Shown: one piece after another, positions 8,417 through 17,397 of the stretch
Numbering within the stretch: the stretch's first letter is position 1
How the letters are laid out: every line of letters begins with the position of its first letter
Assembly (NCBI RefSeq): GCF_018780075.1
Contig: NZ_JADMKB010000032.1
Coordinates: 1-64,000, forward strand
Origin: Hydrogenophaga sp.
GTDB taxonomy: Bacteria; Pseudomonadota; Gammaproteobacteria; Burkholderiales; Burkholderiaceae_C
DNA length: 64,000 nt
Direction: 5' to 3'
The notes under the pieces: generated by a model
Database searches by the model: none
Seen by the model: the letters and a program-made list of their open reading frames with translations, nothing else
What the model was told of the DNA's origin: nothing
Translations under genes and position numbers: made by a program

Positions 8417-10354
8417 GTGCGTCGTTGGTCTGTTTCATGGGGTCGGGTTCTGCTCTGCATGTGCCGGCTGAGAGTGCGCGCGCTGACGACGGGCATCTTG
8501 TTGCTGTTGTTCCTGAGCGCTTCCGTCTGCTGGGCTCAAGATCCCCTCAAGGAGCGCGCGTGGTTCGAGGACGACACGGGTCAGCGTTCACTGGATGACG
8601 CCAGGCATCAGCCGTTCACCCCCTTCACCGGCCTGCTGAGCCGGGGGTTTGGTGATGCCCCGATCTGGGTCCGTCTGCTCATCGCACCCCGCGCAGTGCG
8701 AGAGTCCGAGCATGGGTCTCCCGAGGAATCCCTCATTTTGCGTATCACCCCCTCCCAGCTGGACGAAATCGAGCTCTTCGACCCACTCGACGCCAAACCC
8801 TTTCCACGACGCACCGGGGATCGCTTTGCATGGAGCGATGACGAGGCGCCATCGCTCTATTTCAGCTTTGTGGTGCCCCGCGGCGACACGGAACGGTATG
8901 TGTGGCTTCGTGTGAAGACCAGCAGCAGCCGTCTGATCGGTGTCGAGGCCCTGACTGTGGAGGGGTCGCGCCGGTACGACATGTTGATCGAAATGCTCAG
9001 CGGAGCGTACCTCGGCGTGCTCGTGTTGTTTCTGGGCTGGGCGTTGAACATCTACTTCAACGCACCTGAGCGGCTGCTCGGGCTGTTTGTGTTGAAACAG
9101 CTGGGTGCGGTGGTGTATGCGCTTTTTGTTCTGGGCTACATGCGTCTGCTCCTGGAAGGTGTGGTTCCTCCTCTCTGGGTGGACAGCCTTTCCAGCCTGT
9201 GTCTCATCATCTATTCGCTGGCGGCTCTGTGTTACCACCTGGTGTTTTTCAAGTTGCTGAAGCCGCCACCTTGGACCATCCGGCTGTTCACGGCCTTGAT
9301 CCTGATGCCACCGGCGGCGTTGTATTTGCAGCTCTCTGGCCAGACCTTGAAAGCCATGATGTTGACCGTGGGCGTCCTGTTTGTGGCGTCCCTGCTGGGC
9401 ATGCTCATGGCCCTGTTGAGTCGTTACCCGTCCACACCCGAAGCCCAGTCGACGCTGCTGGTGTCCAAGCGGTCGATGGTCGTGGCGCACCTGCTGCTGC
9501 TCGCTTCCGTCCTCGTGAGTGCGTTGCCCGTCCTGGGTCTCTTAGACGCACCCATGGTGGCCGTGTTCTTTCCGCTGTCTCACGCGCTGCTGTCGGGCCT
9601 CGTCATGATGTGGATCCTGCAGGTTCGAGCCCTCCGGCTGGCCCGTCGGCAGGCAAGTGCACAAGCCCAGTTTCAGGCCATGCATGAGACGATGAAGGTC
9701 GAGCGGTCTTTTCGGGAAGAGCAGCAGCATCTGCTGGCCATGCTGGCCCATGAGCTCAAGACTCCCTTGGCGGCCATCAGCATGCTCACCGGCAAGGCCA
9801 ATCCCTCGCCAGTGACCATGAACAGCGTCAAGCTGGCGGTGAACGAGATGACCTTGATTGTGGACCGGTGCGTCCAGGCCGGACGCATGGACGATGCGCA
9901 ACAGGTGCTTTGCAAGACACGGTTCGACCCCTTGGAGGTCTTGCAGCAACTCATCAAGGCCCGGCCCGTCAGTGAGCAGGTGGTGTGCCACGGCCGGGGC
10001 GGTGTGCTCCTGCATTCGGACGAACAGATGGTGCGCATGCTGCTGAGCAACCTGCTGGAAAACGCTTGCCGATATGGCCCGGCGGGAGAAGAGGTGCATG
10101 TGTGGTTGACCCCTTGCGCCGAAGACGGACGTGCGGGCGTTCGCATCTGTTTCGAGAACCAGCCCGGTCCTGCGGGGTGGCCGGATCCCAAGCGTGTGTT
10201 TTCCAAGTACTACCGAAGTCCCCATGCCCACCGGCAGACAGGCTCGGGTCTTGGGCTCTATCTCGTGGCAGGTTTTGCGAGTCGGCTCGGTGGACTGATC
10301 CGTTACGTACCGATCCCTCACAGCATCCGTTTTGAACTATGGCTCCCCCTTTGA
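8417..10354 (+). CDS. 7TMR-DISM-type sensor histidine kinase
   Basis: The gene starts with GTG, preceded by a GAGG element 10 bp upstream. The 645-residue protein has a signal peptide or first helix (GILLLLFLSASVCWAQ), then an extracytoplasmic beta-rich domain (about 40-190) of the 7TMR-DISMED2 kind. Seven or so membrane helices follow between about 195 and 405, then a cytoplasmic kinase with phospho-acceptor H445 in AMLAHELKTPLAA. The ATPase domain has an intact N box (SNLLENACRYG) and G2 box (TGSGLGLYLV), but the G1 box reads CFENQPGPAG, lacking the usual DxGxG aspartate. The downstream response-regulator gene overlaps its last 16 bases, so the pair is translationally coupled. It sits next to the pilus/TPS operon and may control it; that is inference. 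Confidence 0.93.
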   Translation: MRRWSVSWGRVLLCMCRLRVRALTTGILLLLFLSASVCWAQDPLKERAWFEDDTGQRSLDDARHQPFTPFTGLLSRGFGDAPIWVRLLIAPRAVRESEHGSPEESLILRITPSQLDEIELFDPLDAKPFPRRTGDRFAWSDDEAPSLYFSFVVPRGDTERYVWLRVKTSSSRLIGVEALTVEGSRRYDMLIEMLSGAYLGVLVLFLGWALNIYFNAPERLLGLFVLKQLGAVVYALFVLGYMRLLLEGVVPPLWVDSLSSLCLIIYSLAALCYHLVFFKLLKPPPWTIRLFTALILMPPAALYLQLSGQTLKAMMLTVGVLFVASLLGMLMALLSRYPSTPEAQSTLLVSKRSMVVAHLLLLASVLVSALPVLGLLDAPMVAVFFPLSHALLSGLVMMWILQVRALRLARRQASAQAQFQAMHETMKVERSFREEQQHLLAMLAHELKTPLAAISMLTGKANPSPVTMNSVKLAVNEMTLIVDRCVQAGRMDDAQQVLCKTRFDPLEVLQQLIKARPVSEQVVCHGRGGVLLHSDEQMVRMLLSNLLENACRYGPAGEEVHVWLTPCAEDGRAGVRICFENQPGPAGWPDPKRVFSKYYRSPHAHRQTGSGLGLYLVAGFASRLGGLIRYVPIPHSIRFELWLPL

Positions 10355-11025
10355 ACATCCTTGTGGTGGAAGACCACGATCTACTGCGACATGCCACTGT
10401 CGGCATGCTTTGCGAAAACGGACACAACGCCCAGGGCGTGTTTCGAGCAGAAGACGTTGACGAAGGCCATTCCCTGGCCCTGCCTGATCTGTACATCATC
10501 GATCTGAACTTGCCGGGGGAAGACGGCATCAGCCTGGCCAAACGCCTACGACGGGCGAGGCCTGGTGCGGGGATCGTGATCGTGTCCGCCCGAAGCGATC
10601 TGGGTGATCGTCTGACGGGCTACAAAACCGGCGCCGACATCTATCTCACCAAACCCTTTGATGCCGAGGAACTGCTGGCGGTGATCAATTCGATCGCTCT
10701 GCGCATCAAAGGGTCAGAGGACGAAGTGTCTTGCAAGCTCGACACCGTGCGGCTCACGCTTCACGGGCCCGAACGCGAAGTGTCGCTTTCACAATCCGAA
10801 GTGCGTCTGCTGGTCGGACTGTCGCAAGCCCGGGACCAGGTGCTGGGGCATGCCCTGGCCGCCAGCCATCTGCGGCTGGGGGACGATGCCACAAGCCGGG
10901 CGAACCTGAACGTCCGGCTGAGCCAGTTGAGAAAAAAAATGTCGCTGGCTGGCGCCGAAGAACCCACCATTCGCGCCGTCCGGGGGCACGGCTACAAGCT
11001 CTGTTTAAAGCTTCACCTGTCCTGA
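10339..11025 (+). CDS. OmpR/PhoB-family response regulator
   Basis: The 228-residue protein is an OmpR-type two-component regulator. The receiver domain (about 5-122) has the acidic pair E11/D12, phospho-acceptor D55 in LYIIDLNLPG, S83 and the conserved K105 in LTKPF. The C-terminal half (about 130-226) is a winged-helix DNA-binding domain, with LSQSEVRLLVGL at its start and the wing signature TIRAVRGHGYKL at its end. It overlaps the 3' end of the 7TM kinase gene by 16 bp and is surely its partner. Its stop is convergent with the TpsB gene, 91 bp away. The target genes are not identifiable, but the paired TTATGC repeats at 27135-27150 have the spacing such regulators like. Confidence 0.93.
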   Translation: MAPPLNILVVEDHDLLRHATVGMLCENGHNAQGVFRAEDVDEGHSLALPDLYIIDLNLPGEDGISLAKRLRRARPGAGIVIVSARSDLGDRLTGYKTGADIYLTKPFDAEELLAVINSIALRIKGSEDEVSCKLDTVRLTLHGPEREVSLSQSEVRLLVGLSQARDQVLGHALAASHLRLGDDATSRANLNVRLSQLRKKMSLAGAEEPTIRAVRGHGYKLCLKLHLS

Positions 11026-11116
11026 GGGGCGCGCTGGCCAGGCGAGCGCCTGTCGGGCTCACTTCCCCCAGCGCTTCCGGCACGGGCGAAGGTGCCGTCA
11101 TCGAGCGCCAAGGGCC

Positions 11117-12721
11117 CTACCAGCTGCCCACCAGCCTCAGCAGCCATCGGTTCCGAGGAGCCTGTTCGGACTTCAGCTGATGGCTGACAACGAGATCGAC
11201 GCCCAGATTCTGGCTGATCTTTGCCTGAAAGCCCAGGCCCATGGACGCGATCTTTTGCCAGCTGCCTTCGGCATACCCCTGACCCGAGTCCACAAAGGCA
11301 CAGACCTCTCCCAGCGGTGAGCCCCCAAACGTGGTTCGATGTCGAAGTTCAAGCTGCAGCGCGCTGCCCTTGTCGCCGGTGACCGCACCCGCATCAAACC
11401 CGCGCACCGAGTCAGACCCGCCCAGCACAATGGGGTCTGCGTTGCTGCCCTGCCCGCTGGTGGCCAGTCGCGCCATGCCATTGACCCGTACATGCCAGCG
11501 GCCGCTGTCGTCCAGCGCCGTTTGAACCAGGGCCGACACGTCGACATGCTTGAACCGGCCGTCACCGCCCTTGCTGGTGGCGGCACTGGCCCGCAGGGTG
11601 GCTCGCTGCTGGCTGGTCTCATAGTCGAACGTGCTGGTCAGAGCCAACTTGTCCAGCCGGCGGTCGAGCAAGGTCTCGTTGGCCACGCTCGATCGTGAAC
11701 GGGTGGTGCCCCAGCTGATGCCCGTTCCCATGACCCAGGGACTGCTCAGCACCCAGGTCCGGCCGAATTCCAGGGTCACGGCCGACGACTTTCCGTCGAT
11801 GAAGAGATCTTGGGCCTCGGTCTCGGACCGCACGCGTGTGCGGGTGTCCGATGCGGAGCCGTTGATGCCGGCCCTCCAGCCCTTGACACCCCATGGCCAT
11901 GAGGTGCCCCCCACCAGGGTGACGCCCTGCTGCGAACGCAACAGGGCCGCTTCCAGCTTGCCGCCTGTGGGGCTGAAGGGCGCCATGCGCCACCCCACAG
12001 CCAACAGGCCCGATGCGTCGGTGCTGGCGTTGGTGGTCTCTGCGAATGTCCAGAACTGGGATCGGGCACCTTCGATGACATCGATCGCCAGATCGCTGAC
12101 GCCAAAGCGCTCTCCCGCGATGAACTCGGCGCTGGCGTACAGGTCGCTGGCCGCGTTGAAGCGTGCCAGACGGGACGTCAGCGCCTCATTGGTCACGACC
12201 TCATCCGTTGCCAGATCAAACCAGCGCTGCACCCATTCGGCGTCTCCATCCCCGGGGTTGCGCACCTTCACCCTGCCCAGGCGCCCCTCCACCAGCAGCA
12301 CGCGAAGCACGCCGCTTTGCAGGTTTTGCTGGGGCAGCACCGGCGTGGCGGTCAGGATGCCCTTGGTGCGGTACAGGCCCGAGACCTCATTGAGCAAGGC
12401 CTGGATATCCGACGTCCGCAGGGAGCGTCCCAGGTAGCGTTGCCCGATGGCTCGAAGTTCCTCCGGGGACAGCAAGGCGGTCTGCGAAAACTGAACCTCC
12501 GTGAACGTCACGCTGGCCGCCGACTCCGGCGCCACAGCTTGCTGTGTTCTGGGCGCTGCCAACGGCGGCGTCGGCATGGCGGGGGCGGTTTGTTCCAGCC
12601 GGCGGAGATGGTCTTGCCGAACCACCGCCGGGTCAGGGTTCACGCCCTGGGCCGCTGCCTGGGCAATGGGCGTCAACAGGAAGAGGCCGGCGCACAGCCA
12701 GCGGGTTGTCTGCTTGTTCAT
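11117..12721 (-). CDS. two-partner secretion outer-membrane transporter (TpsB, ShlB/FhaC family)
   Basis: The 534-residue product has a signal peptide (cleavage near AQAAAQ) and a Pro/Ala-rich linker. A POTRA_2 domain lies at about 70-145 (VTFTEVQFSQTALLSPEELR to LRVLLVEGRLGRVKV). The rest is a long C-terminal beta-barrel with the family hallmark SVRGFDAGAVTGDKG in the loop-6 region and aromatic-ended strands up to the final LLRLVGSW. TpsB proteins thread a cognate TpsA exoprotein across the outer membrane. The start lies 3 bp after the stop of a prepilin gene, so it is the last gene of the pilus operon, which is an unusual location. The likely substrate is the LktA-type giant adhesin at 28715-51103, the only TpsA-like protein in the window; the pairing is inferred. 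Confidence 0.92.
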   Translation of the reverse strand: MNKQTTRWLCAGLFLLTPIAQAAAQGVNPDPAVVRQDHLRRLEQTAPAMPTPPLAAPRTQQAVAPESAASVTFTEVQFSQTALLSPEELRAIGQRYLGRSLRTSDIQALLNEVSGLYRTKGILTATPVLPQQNLQSGVLRVLLVEGRLGRVKVRNPGDGDAEWVQRWFDLATDEVVTNEALTSRLARFNAASDLYASAEFIAGERFGVSDLAIDVIEGARSQFWTFAETTNASTDASGLLAVGWRMAPFSPTGGKLEAALLRSQQGVTLVGGTSWPWGVKGWRAGINGSASDTRTRVRSETEAQDLFIDGKSSAVTLEFGRTWVLSSPWVMGTGISWGTTRSRSSVANETLLDRRLDKLALTSTFDYETSQQRATLRASAATSKGGDGRFKHVDVSALVQTALDDSGRWHVRVNGMARLATSGQGSNADPIVLGGSDSVRGFDAGAVTGDKGSALQLELRHRTTFGGSPLGEVCAFVDSGQGYAEGSWQKIASMGLGFQAKISQNLGVDLVVSHQLKSEQAPRNRWLLRLVGSW

Positions 12722-12724
12722 GGA

Positions 12725-13462
12725 TCAAGGGCTTGTGGGTGGAATGCGGTCGAAGAACACCACGACGGTGATCTGCTTGTCATCGCTTTCGTCTGCAGCG
12801 GTCCAGAGCGGTTCGAAGAGGTTCATGTCGTCGCTGCGTCGCACGCGGTTCTGGTTGGCCGCGCTGCCGTCGAAGCCGTCGATCGCCACCGCCAGCTTCC
12901 TGGCTGAAGCGATCGGAACACCGGTGAGGACGATCGCGTTGAACCGGTCTTCCAGCGCCTCCACGTCGAGGGCCCCGATGTTGAAGTTGCCCAGAAAGGT
13001 CATGCCTCCCAGCTTGTGCGCAGCGGCCAATCGGTTGGGTTGTCCAGCCGGGGTCTGACCACCGAGCTTGAGCTCGTTGTAGACCACGTTCACCTCGCTG
13101 TAGGGGTCCAGGGTGGAGGCCGGGCAAACCGTGCCGAGCGCGTAGAGGGAGGTCGAACTGTCCGCTGCATTCAGGGTCACAGGCACCGCGAAATCCAGGT
13201 CCTCTGCGGTGTCGGTCCCCAACAAGGCGTGGTCCATCAAGCCGTCCCGATTGCAGTCGCCCGGCCAGCGACCACGCACGCTGCGGTAGGCCTGGAGACT
13301 GGATTCCAGCACCCGGACATGGTTGATGAACTGGCTTTGCCGGTATTGATCGACCAAGCCTTGTGACGCGAGCGCCATGGCCATGAGCATGGCGATCAGC
13401 ACCAGCGCCAAGGCCATTTCAATGAGCGAGAAGCCGCGCTGAGTGTGTTTCGGGCCGGGCAT
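12725..13462 (-). CDS. type IV prepilin-like protein with Ca-binding-type loop
   Basis: The start at 13462 gives a ten-residue leader ending in RG, cleaved before FSLIEMALALVLIAML. Glu at +5 and the hydrophobic N-terminal helix are the class III signal of type IV pilins. An in-frame ATG at 13513, which shares one base with the upstream stop, would lengthen the leader to 27 residues. The globular domain contains PGDCNRDGLMD (D69-x-N71-x-D73-G-x-x-D77), an EF-hand-like calcium loop, plus a second Cys that could pair with C70. Its C-terminus (ITVVVFFDRIPP) mirrors that of the pilin at 24385-25233 (VTVVYFFDLVPE), so the two are paralogues standing at opposite ends of the operon. It is probably a minor pilin. 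The TpsB gene follows after 3 bp. Confidence 0.88.
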   Translation of the reverse strand: MPGPKHTQRGFSLIEMALALVLIAMLMAMALASQGLVDQYRQSQFINHVRVLESSLQAYRSVRGRWPGDCNRDGLMDHALLGTDTAEDLDFAVPVTLNAADSSTSLYALGTVCPASTLDPYSEVNVVYNELKLGGQTPAGQPNRLAAAHKLGGMTFLGNFNIGALDVEALEDRFNAIVLTGVPIASARKLAVAIDGFDGSAANQNRVRRSDDMNLFEPLWTAADESDDKQITVVVFFDRIPPTSP

Positions 13463-13512
13463 GGTGTGTGATCGCTGTGGGATCGCCCGTCGGGGGGCGT
13501 GCAGTCCGGGCA

Positions 13513-15081
13513 TCAGTTGACTTTGATGGTTCGGCGCTGCACCCATGCGCGCTGGGTTTGCAGGTCGGCCCGCTGGGTGCTCAGGTCCATGAATCGCCAG
13601 TACGCGATCTGTGCTTCATCGCCGCGGCCCATGGCCTGGAGCGAGTGGCCCTGATTCAGCCAGAGTTCAGGCATGGCCGGATGGCTCTCAAGCGCCTTCG
13701 CCAGCGTGGCGATGGCGGCGGCGTGGTCACCGCGTTCTTGCTGGGCCACCGAGAGGTACAGGGGCACACGGGCGTGACCGGGGTTCTTCGCCTGCGCGCT
13801 ACCGAGTGCCGCCAGTGCCTCGTCCCAGCGACCGAGACTCGACAGTGCAACCCCGGCGAGGTACCGCGTGCGCCAGTTCACACCGATCGTCCGCTCCAGC
13901 CTCAGCACGCCCTCCAGTGCCTGTTCGTGCTGGCCCTTGGCCAGCCGTTGTTCCACCGTGTCGAAATCGACATCAATGGCGCGAGCGGCAGGTGGGGCGG
14001 CCCGTGCGTCACCAGCGGCCGTGGCCACCGAGCGGCTCAGTTCCGGTGCCTCCACCGGGCCTTGGGGCACTCTGCTGGTCTCGGGCGTGCTGGGCGCTGC
14101 CTGCGAGGGGCCGCTGGCCACCTGGGGTGCCGCAGCAGACGTGGTCACCGGGCCAGGTTCCGCTGGACGCGATGGCGACATGGCGGCTTTGAGCACGGCG
14201 TCCGATGATGGGGCCGAAGGGCGGGCGTCTGTGCCGACCGCCTTCGCTGCTCGCGCCGGTGATGCTGGTGCTGGTGCTGGTGCTGGTGCTGGTGCTGGAT
14301 TTGACGTTGCGGCTGGAGCAGGTGTCGTCGCTGTTGCAACTGCGACTGCAGGCCCTCTGGTGTCGGCCGCGGGACTGGTTCGCTCGGAGGCCACGGCCGA
14401 GATCCAGTGGGCGACACTGCCCCATTGCACCGCCGCGCCATGGACCTGCTTCAGCTCGGCCTGGGCCCGTTCCACATCCTCTGGGGCGGGCAGGACCAGC
14501 ACCGTCCAGAGACTGGACTCCAAGCTGCCATTCCGCAGCATGAGCACTGGCAGTCGGTCTGACCAGCGCTGGTACAGCGCTTCGGCCTGTTCGAGGGGCT
14601 GTTGTTGCGCCACCTGGAGTGCCAGTGTGGCCGGTGACTCGCTGCGCAGCCCCGTCATCCACAACAATGCGGCTTCGTTCCGCAGGCCGCCTGCCCAGGC
14701 CTGGCCGGCCTGGTCCAGCCAGGGCGGGCGCGTGAACCCCGTGTCGCTGACCGGAACCGTGTCCTGCTCGCCCCCTGCGGCGAATGGCAGCGCTGCGGAA
14801 GGTGGGGTCGGGGGCACCACGGCAGGCGCGGTCGCCTGGCTGACGTCGCTGAGTGTGGGCGGGGCCGGTTCGGCACGGGTCAGTGGCTGCCAGTAGCCGG
14901 AAATGTGCCACCAGGCCAAGGCAGCCGCTGCGACGGTCAGCAACAGCGATCCCCAGCGTGGACCAGATCTCGGGGAGGACATCTGCAGGGTGTCGTTGGC
15001 CGGGATCGACATGCCCGCGAACGGACCCGTCACACCCCGTTGCTCGTCAATCTGCCGCAATGCCTTTTCAATGGCGCTCAT
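13513..15081 (-). CDS. MshN-like pilus biogenesis protein with TPR repeats
   Basis: The 522-residue protein begins MSAIEKALRQIDEQRG, the conserved N-terminal stretch of MshN-type proteins. One membrane helix lies near 44-60 (GSLLLTVAAAALAWWHI), so most of the protein is periplasmic. The middle is low-complexity Ala/Pro, with a short alternating Ala-Pro run encoded near 14264-14300. The C-terminal 150 residues form tetratricopeptide repeats (for example EQALEGVLRLERTIG, WDEALAALGSAQAKNPGHAR, and DHAAAIATLAKALESHPAMP). It overlaps the ATPase gene upstream by 4 bp (ATGA). In MSHA pilus systems MshN is thought to help the assembly platform meet the secretin. Similarity is strongest at the two ends. 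Confidence 0.78.
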   Translation of the reverse strand: MSAIEKALRQIDEQRGVTGPFAGMSIPANDTLQMSSPRSGPRWGSLLLTVAAAALAWWHISGYWQPLTRAEPAPPTLSDVSQATAPAVVPPTPPSAALPFAAGGEQDTVPVSDTGFTRPPWLDQAGQAWAGGLRNEAALLWMTGLRSESPATLALQVAQQQPLEQAEALYQRWSDRLPVLMLRNGSLESSLWTVLVLPAPEDVERAQAELKQVHGAAVQWGSVAHWISAVASERTSPAADTRGPAVAVATATTPAPAATSNPAPAPAPAPAPASPARAAKAVGTDARPSAPSSDAVLKAAMSPSRPAEPGPVTTSAAAPQVASGPSQAAPSTPETSRVPQGPVEAPELSRSVATAAGDARAAPPAARAIDVDFDTVEQRLAKGQHEQALEGVLRLERTIGVNWRTRYLAGVALSSLGRWDEALAALGSAQAKNPGHARVPLYLSVAQQERGDHAAAIATLAKALESHPAMPELWLNQGHSLQAMGRGDEAQIAYWRFMDLSTQRADLQTQRAWVQRRTIKVN

Positions 15082-15920
15082 TTCCAGACCTTTGCGAATT
15101 CATTGCACGCGTCCCAAACCATGGTCCAGGAGACCCGTCGGGTGTTGTGCGTGCTGGCCAGCAGCACGGCTCGTTCGCCCGCCAGGTTGATGCGCCGCGG
15201 CACGCCCTGGGTTCGCCAGTGCAACACCCACAGGGCCGCGGGGGTGAACGCAAAACGGCCGTCGGTGTGCGTGCGCGAGATGCGGTGGCGCACGTAGGCG
15301 TCACATTCCCCACGGCTCATCGGCCTCAGGCGCAGCCAGGCCCCGATGCGCTCGCGCAGCGGTCGCATGGCGCGCAGCGACAGGGTTCGTTCCAGTTCGG
15401 GCTGCCCCGCCAGCACCAGGCTGATCAACTTGACCTGTTCGGTTTCCAGGTTGGACAACAGGCGCAAGGCCTCCAGCGCCTCGGTGCTGAGCCGATGGGC
15501 CTCATCGACAATGATCACGTAGCGATGGCCCCGTGCCGCGCCCCGCAGAACGAGGTTGACCAGGGCATGGTGCAACGACGGCAGGTGCTCGTGGGCCGGC
15601 GGGTCTCCCCCATTGAACTCGGCATAAATTTCGCGCAGCAACGCCACCTGATCCAGCAGGGGGTTGATCAGGTAGGCAATCTTCACGTGCGTGGGCAAGG
15701 CCCGTATCAGGCACCGGATCAGAAGCGTTTTGCCCAGGCCGATCTCCGCGCTCAGCACCGCCAGCGCACCGTTCGTGCAGGCGTAGTACAGCTGGTTGTA
15801 CGCGCTGACATACTGCGCACCCGGGAACGCCAGCGAGGTGTCGGGCGTGATCGAGAAGGGGATGCTGTTGAAGCCCAGCGTGGCGTAACAGCTCCCGAGG
15901 GTGTTGTCCTGGACCCCCAC
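15078..15920 (-). CDS. ExeA/MshM-like AAA ATPase of the pilus system
   Basis: This is a 280-residue AAA ATPase of the GspA/ExeA/MshM type. It starts with the typical LGFNSIPFSITPDTSLAF, has a Walker A at SAEIGLGKTLL (K64), a Walker B at YVIIVDEAHRL, and a sensor-like region LISLVLAGQPELERTL, with QGVPRRINLAGERA near the C-terminus. The first P-loop glycine of the family (usually GExGxGKT) is Ala here. ExeA is longer because it carries a peptidoglycan-binding domain; MshM-type proteins lack it, as here. Family members help place the secretin in the cell wall and outer membrane. The start is 1 bp after the secretin stop, and the end overlaps the MshN-like gene by 4 bp. Confidence 0.88.
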   Translation of the reverse strand: MGVQDNTLGSCYATLGFNSIPFSITPDTSLAFPGAQYVSAYNQLYYACTNGALAVLSAEIGLGKTLLIRCLIRALPTHVKIAYLINPLLDQVALLREIYAEFNGGDPPAHEHLPSLHHALVNLVLRGAARGHRYVIIVDEAHRLSTEALEALRLLSNLETEQVKLISLVLAGQPELERTLSLRAMRPLRERIGAWLRLRPMSRGECDAYVRHRISRTHTDGRFAFTPAALWVLHWRTQGVPRRINLAGERAVLLASTHNTRRVSWTMVWDACNEFAKVWK

Positions 15921-15921
15921 G

Positions 15922-17397
15922 CTATTGACCTGCCTGGATGGTCGGCGCCAGGAAAATCACCAGTTCCTTGCGCTTGCCTGCCTGGTAGGTGCTCTTGAAG
16001 GCATTGCCGAGCAAAGGCACGTCGCCCAGGCCCGGGACGCGCCGGTTGGTGTCACTGGTTTCCTCCTGGATCAAACCGCCCAGCAGCACCAGTTCACCGC
16101 TGCGAACCCGCACCAGCGTGCTGGCCTCGCTGACGTCAAGGATCGGGGCGCTGCTTTCCCCCGAAGGCGAGGCCGTGGTGCCCACCAGCCGGGTCACCGA
16201 AGGCGCGATGTTCAGCATGGCCCAGCCATCGGCGGAGATCTGGGGCGTCACCGTCAGCGCCACGCCCAGGTTCACACTGCGCGCCGCATCGTTCACCGTG
16301 TCCAGCACGCCGCCGCCGTTTTGTATCGTGCGGCTGGTGCTGCGGGAGAAGAAGGTCTCATCGGTACCCACCTTCACCCGGGCCGTCTGGTTGTTGAGGA
16401 TGCGGATGCGGGGCTGGGACACCATGCGCACATCCCCCTGCTCGCGCAGTGCTTCGATCAGCGCCAGGTAGCTGTCGCCGTTGAAGCTCATCGCCATGGT
16501 GCTGGCCAGGGGCGAGACCGCCTGCGGCGCCGTGATCAGGGTGTTGAACGCCGTTCCCCCCCTGCTCGGGTTGCTGCGCAGACGGCTCCAGTCCAGCCCC
16601 AGGGCAAACGAGTCGCGCAGGGTCACCTCGACGATGCGCACCTCGATGTCGATCTGACGGTACATGCCATTGCGCATCAACTCGATGAAGCGCTGGGCGT
16701 CGTCCACCTTCGCCGGCAGGTCCGTGATCATGATCGTGCCGGTGAGCCGGTTGACCACCAAGCGGCCCTTGGGCGAGAGCAGCGACTTGATCTGGGCTTC
16801 CAGTTCGCCCCAGAACGCGCCCGATTCTTTGCCGTCGCCCGCACCGCCCGACGAGCGGATGTAGTCCACTTCAAACGTCCGGGTGACCGAAGACCGCACG
16901 CGGATGATGCCGCGCTCTTCGTCCCACGAGTAACCCATGCTGGAGAGCAGGATGTCAAACGCCTGGGACAGCGGCACATCCGTGAAATTCACGCTCACCG
17001 ACCCCGTGACGTCCGGGTCGGCCAGGATGTTCAGGCCGTGCGCCTTGGCCAGCAAACCCAGCGCGTCGCGCAGCGGCAGGTCTTTGGCCTTGAACGAATA
17101 CAGCGCGGGCTGGCCCGTGCCCTTGTCGGTGACACCGTCGAACGACGGCAGGCGTTGTTCGGCGGGGAGCGCGGCGGCGGAGGGCGGCAGCGCCGCCTGG
17201 GCGCGTTTGAGTTGTTCGTTCACCGGGCCATAGGCCGTGGGCGGAATGGCATCCGAGCCCGGCAGCGGTTTGGACAAAGGCGCGCAGGCGACCAGCAGGG
17301 AGAGCGCCGCAGCGACCGAGATCCGACGCACGAGCAAGGTGGGCGGAGGCGTCAGGCGGGTGGGATAAGTGGTATTCATCTTGGGGTCGGTCTTCAT
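15922..17397 (-). CDS. outer-membrane secretin (MshL/PilQ/GspD family), lipoprotein
   Basis: The 491-residue protein forms the outer-membrane pore of the pilus machine. The N-terminus has a lipoprotein signal (SLLVACAP, lipidated C38 with this start; a second ATG at 17379 is possible). Residues about 95-160 are a secretin N0/STN domain (LYSFKAKDLPLRDALGLLAK). An N1-like ring domain follows (LVVNRLTGTIMITDLPAKV). The C-terminal 250 residues are the secretin core, with IDIEVRIVEVTL, a VRMVSQPRIRILNNQTARV segment, a RVRSGELVLLGGLIQEE segment and VPGLGDVPLLGNAF. Length and order match MshL of mannose-sensitive haemagglutinin pili better than the larger PilQ. It overlaps the upstream PilP/MshK-like gene by 4 bp. 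Confidence 0.93.
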   Translation of the reverse strand: MKTDPKMNTTYPTRLTPPPTLLVRRISVAAALSLLVACAPLSKPLPGSDAIPPTAYGPVNEQLKRAQAALPPSAAALPAEQRLPSFDGVTDKGTGQPALYSFKAKDLPLRDALGLLAKAHGLNILADPDVTGSVSVNFTDVPLSQAFDILLSSMGYSWDEERGIIRVRSSVTRTFEVDYIRSSGGAGDGKESGAFWGELEAQIKSLLSPKGRLVVNRLTGTIMITDLPAKVDDAQRFIELMRNGMYRQIDIEVRIVEVTLRDSFALGLDWSRLRSNPSRGGTAFNTLITAPQAVSPLASTMAMSFNGDSYLALIEALREQGDVRMVSQPRIRILNNQTARVKVGTDETFFSRSTSRTIQNGGGVLDTVNDAARSVNLGVALTVTPQISADGWAMLNIAPSVTRLVGTTASPSGESSAPILDVSEASTLVRVRSGELVLLGGLIQEETSDTNRRVPGLGDVPLLGNAFKSTYQAGKRKELVIFLAPTIQAGQ

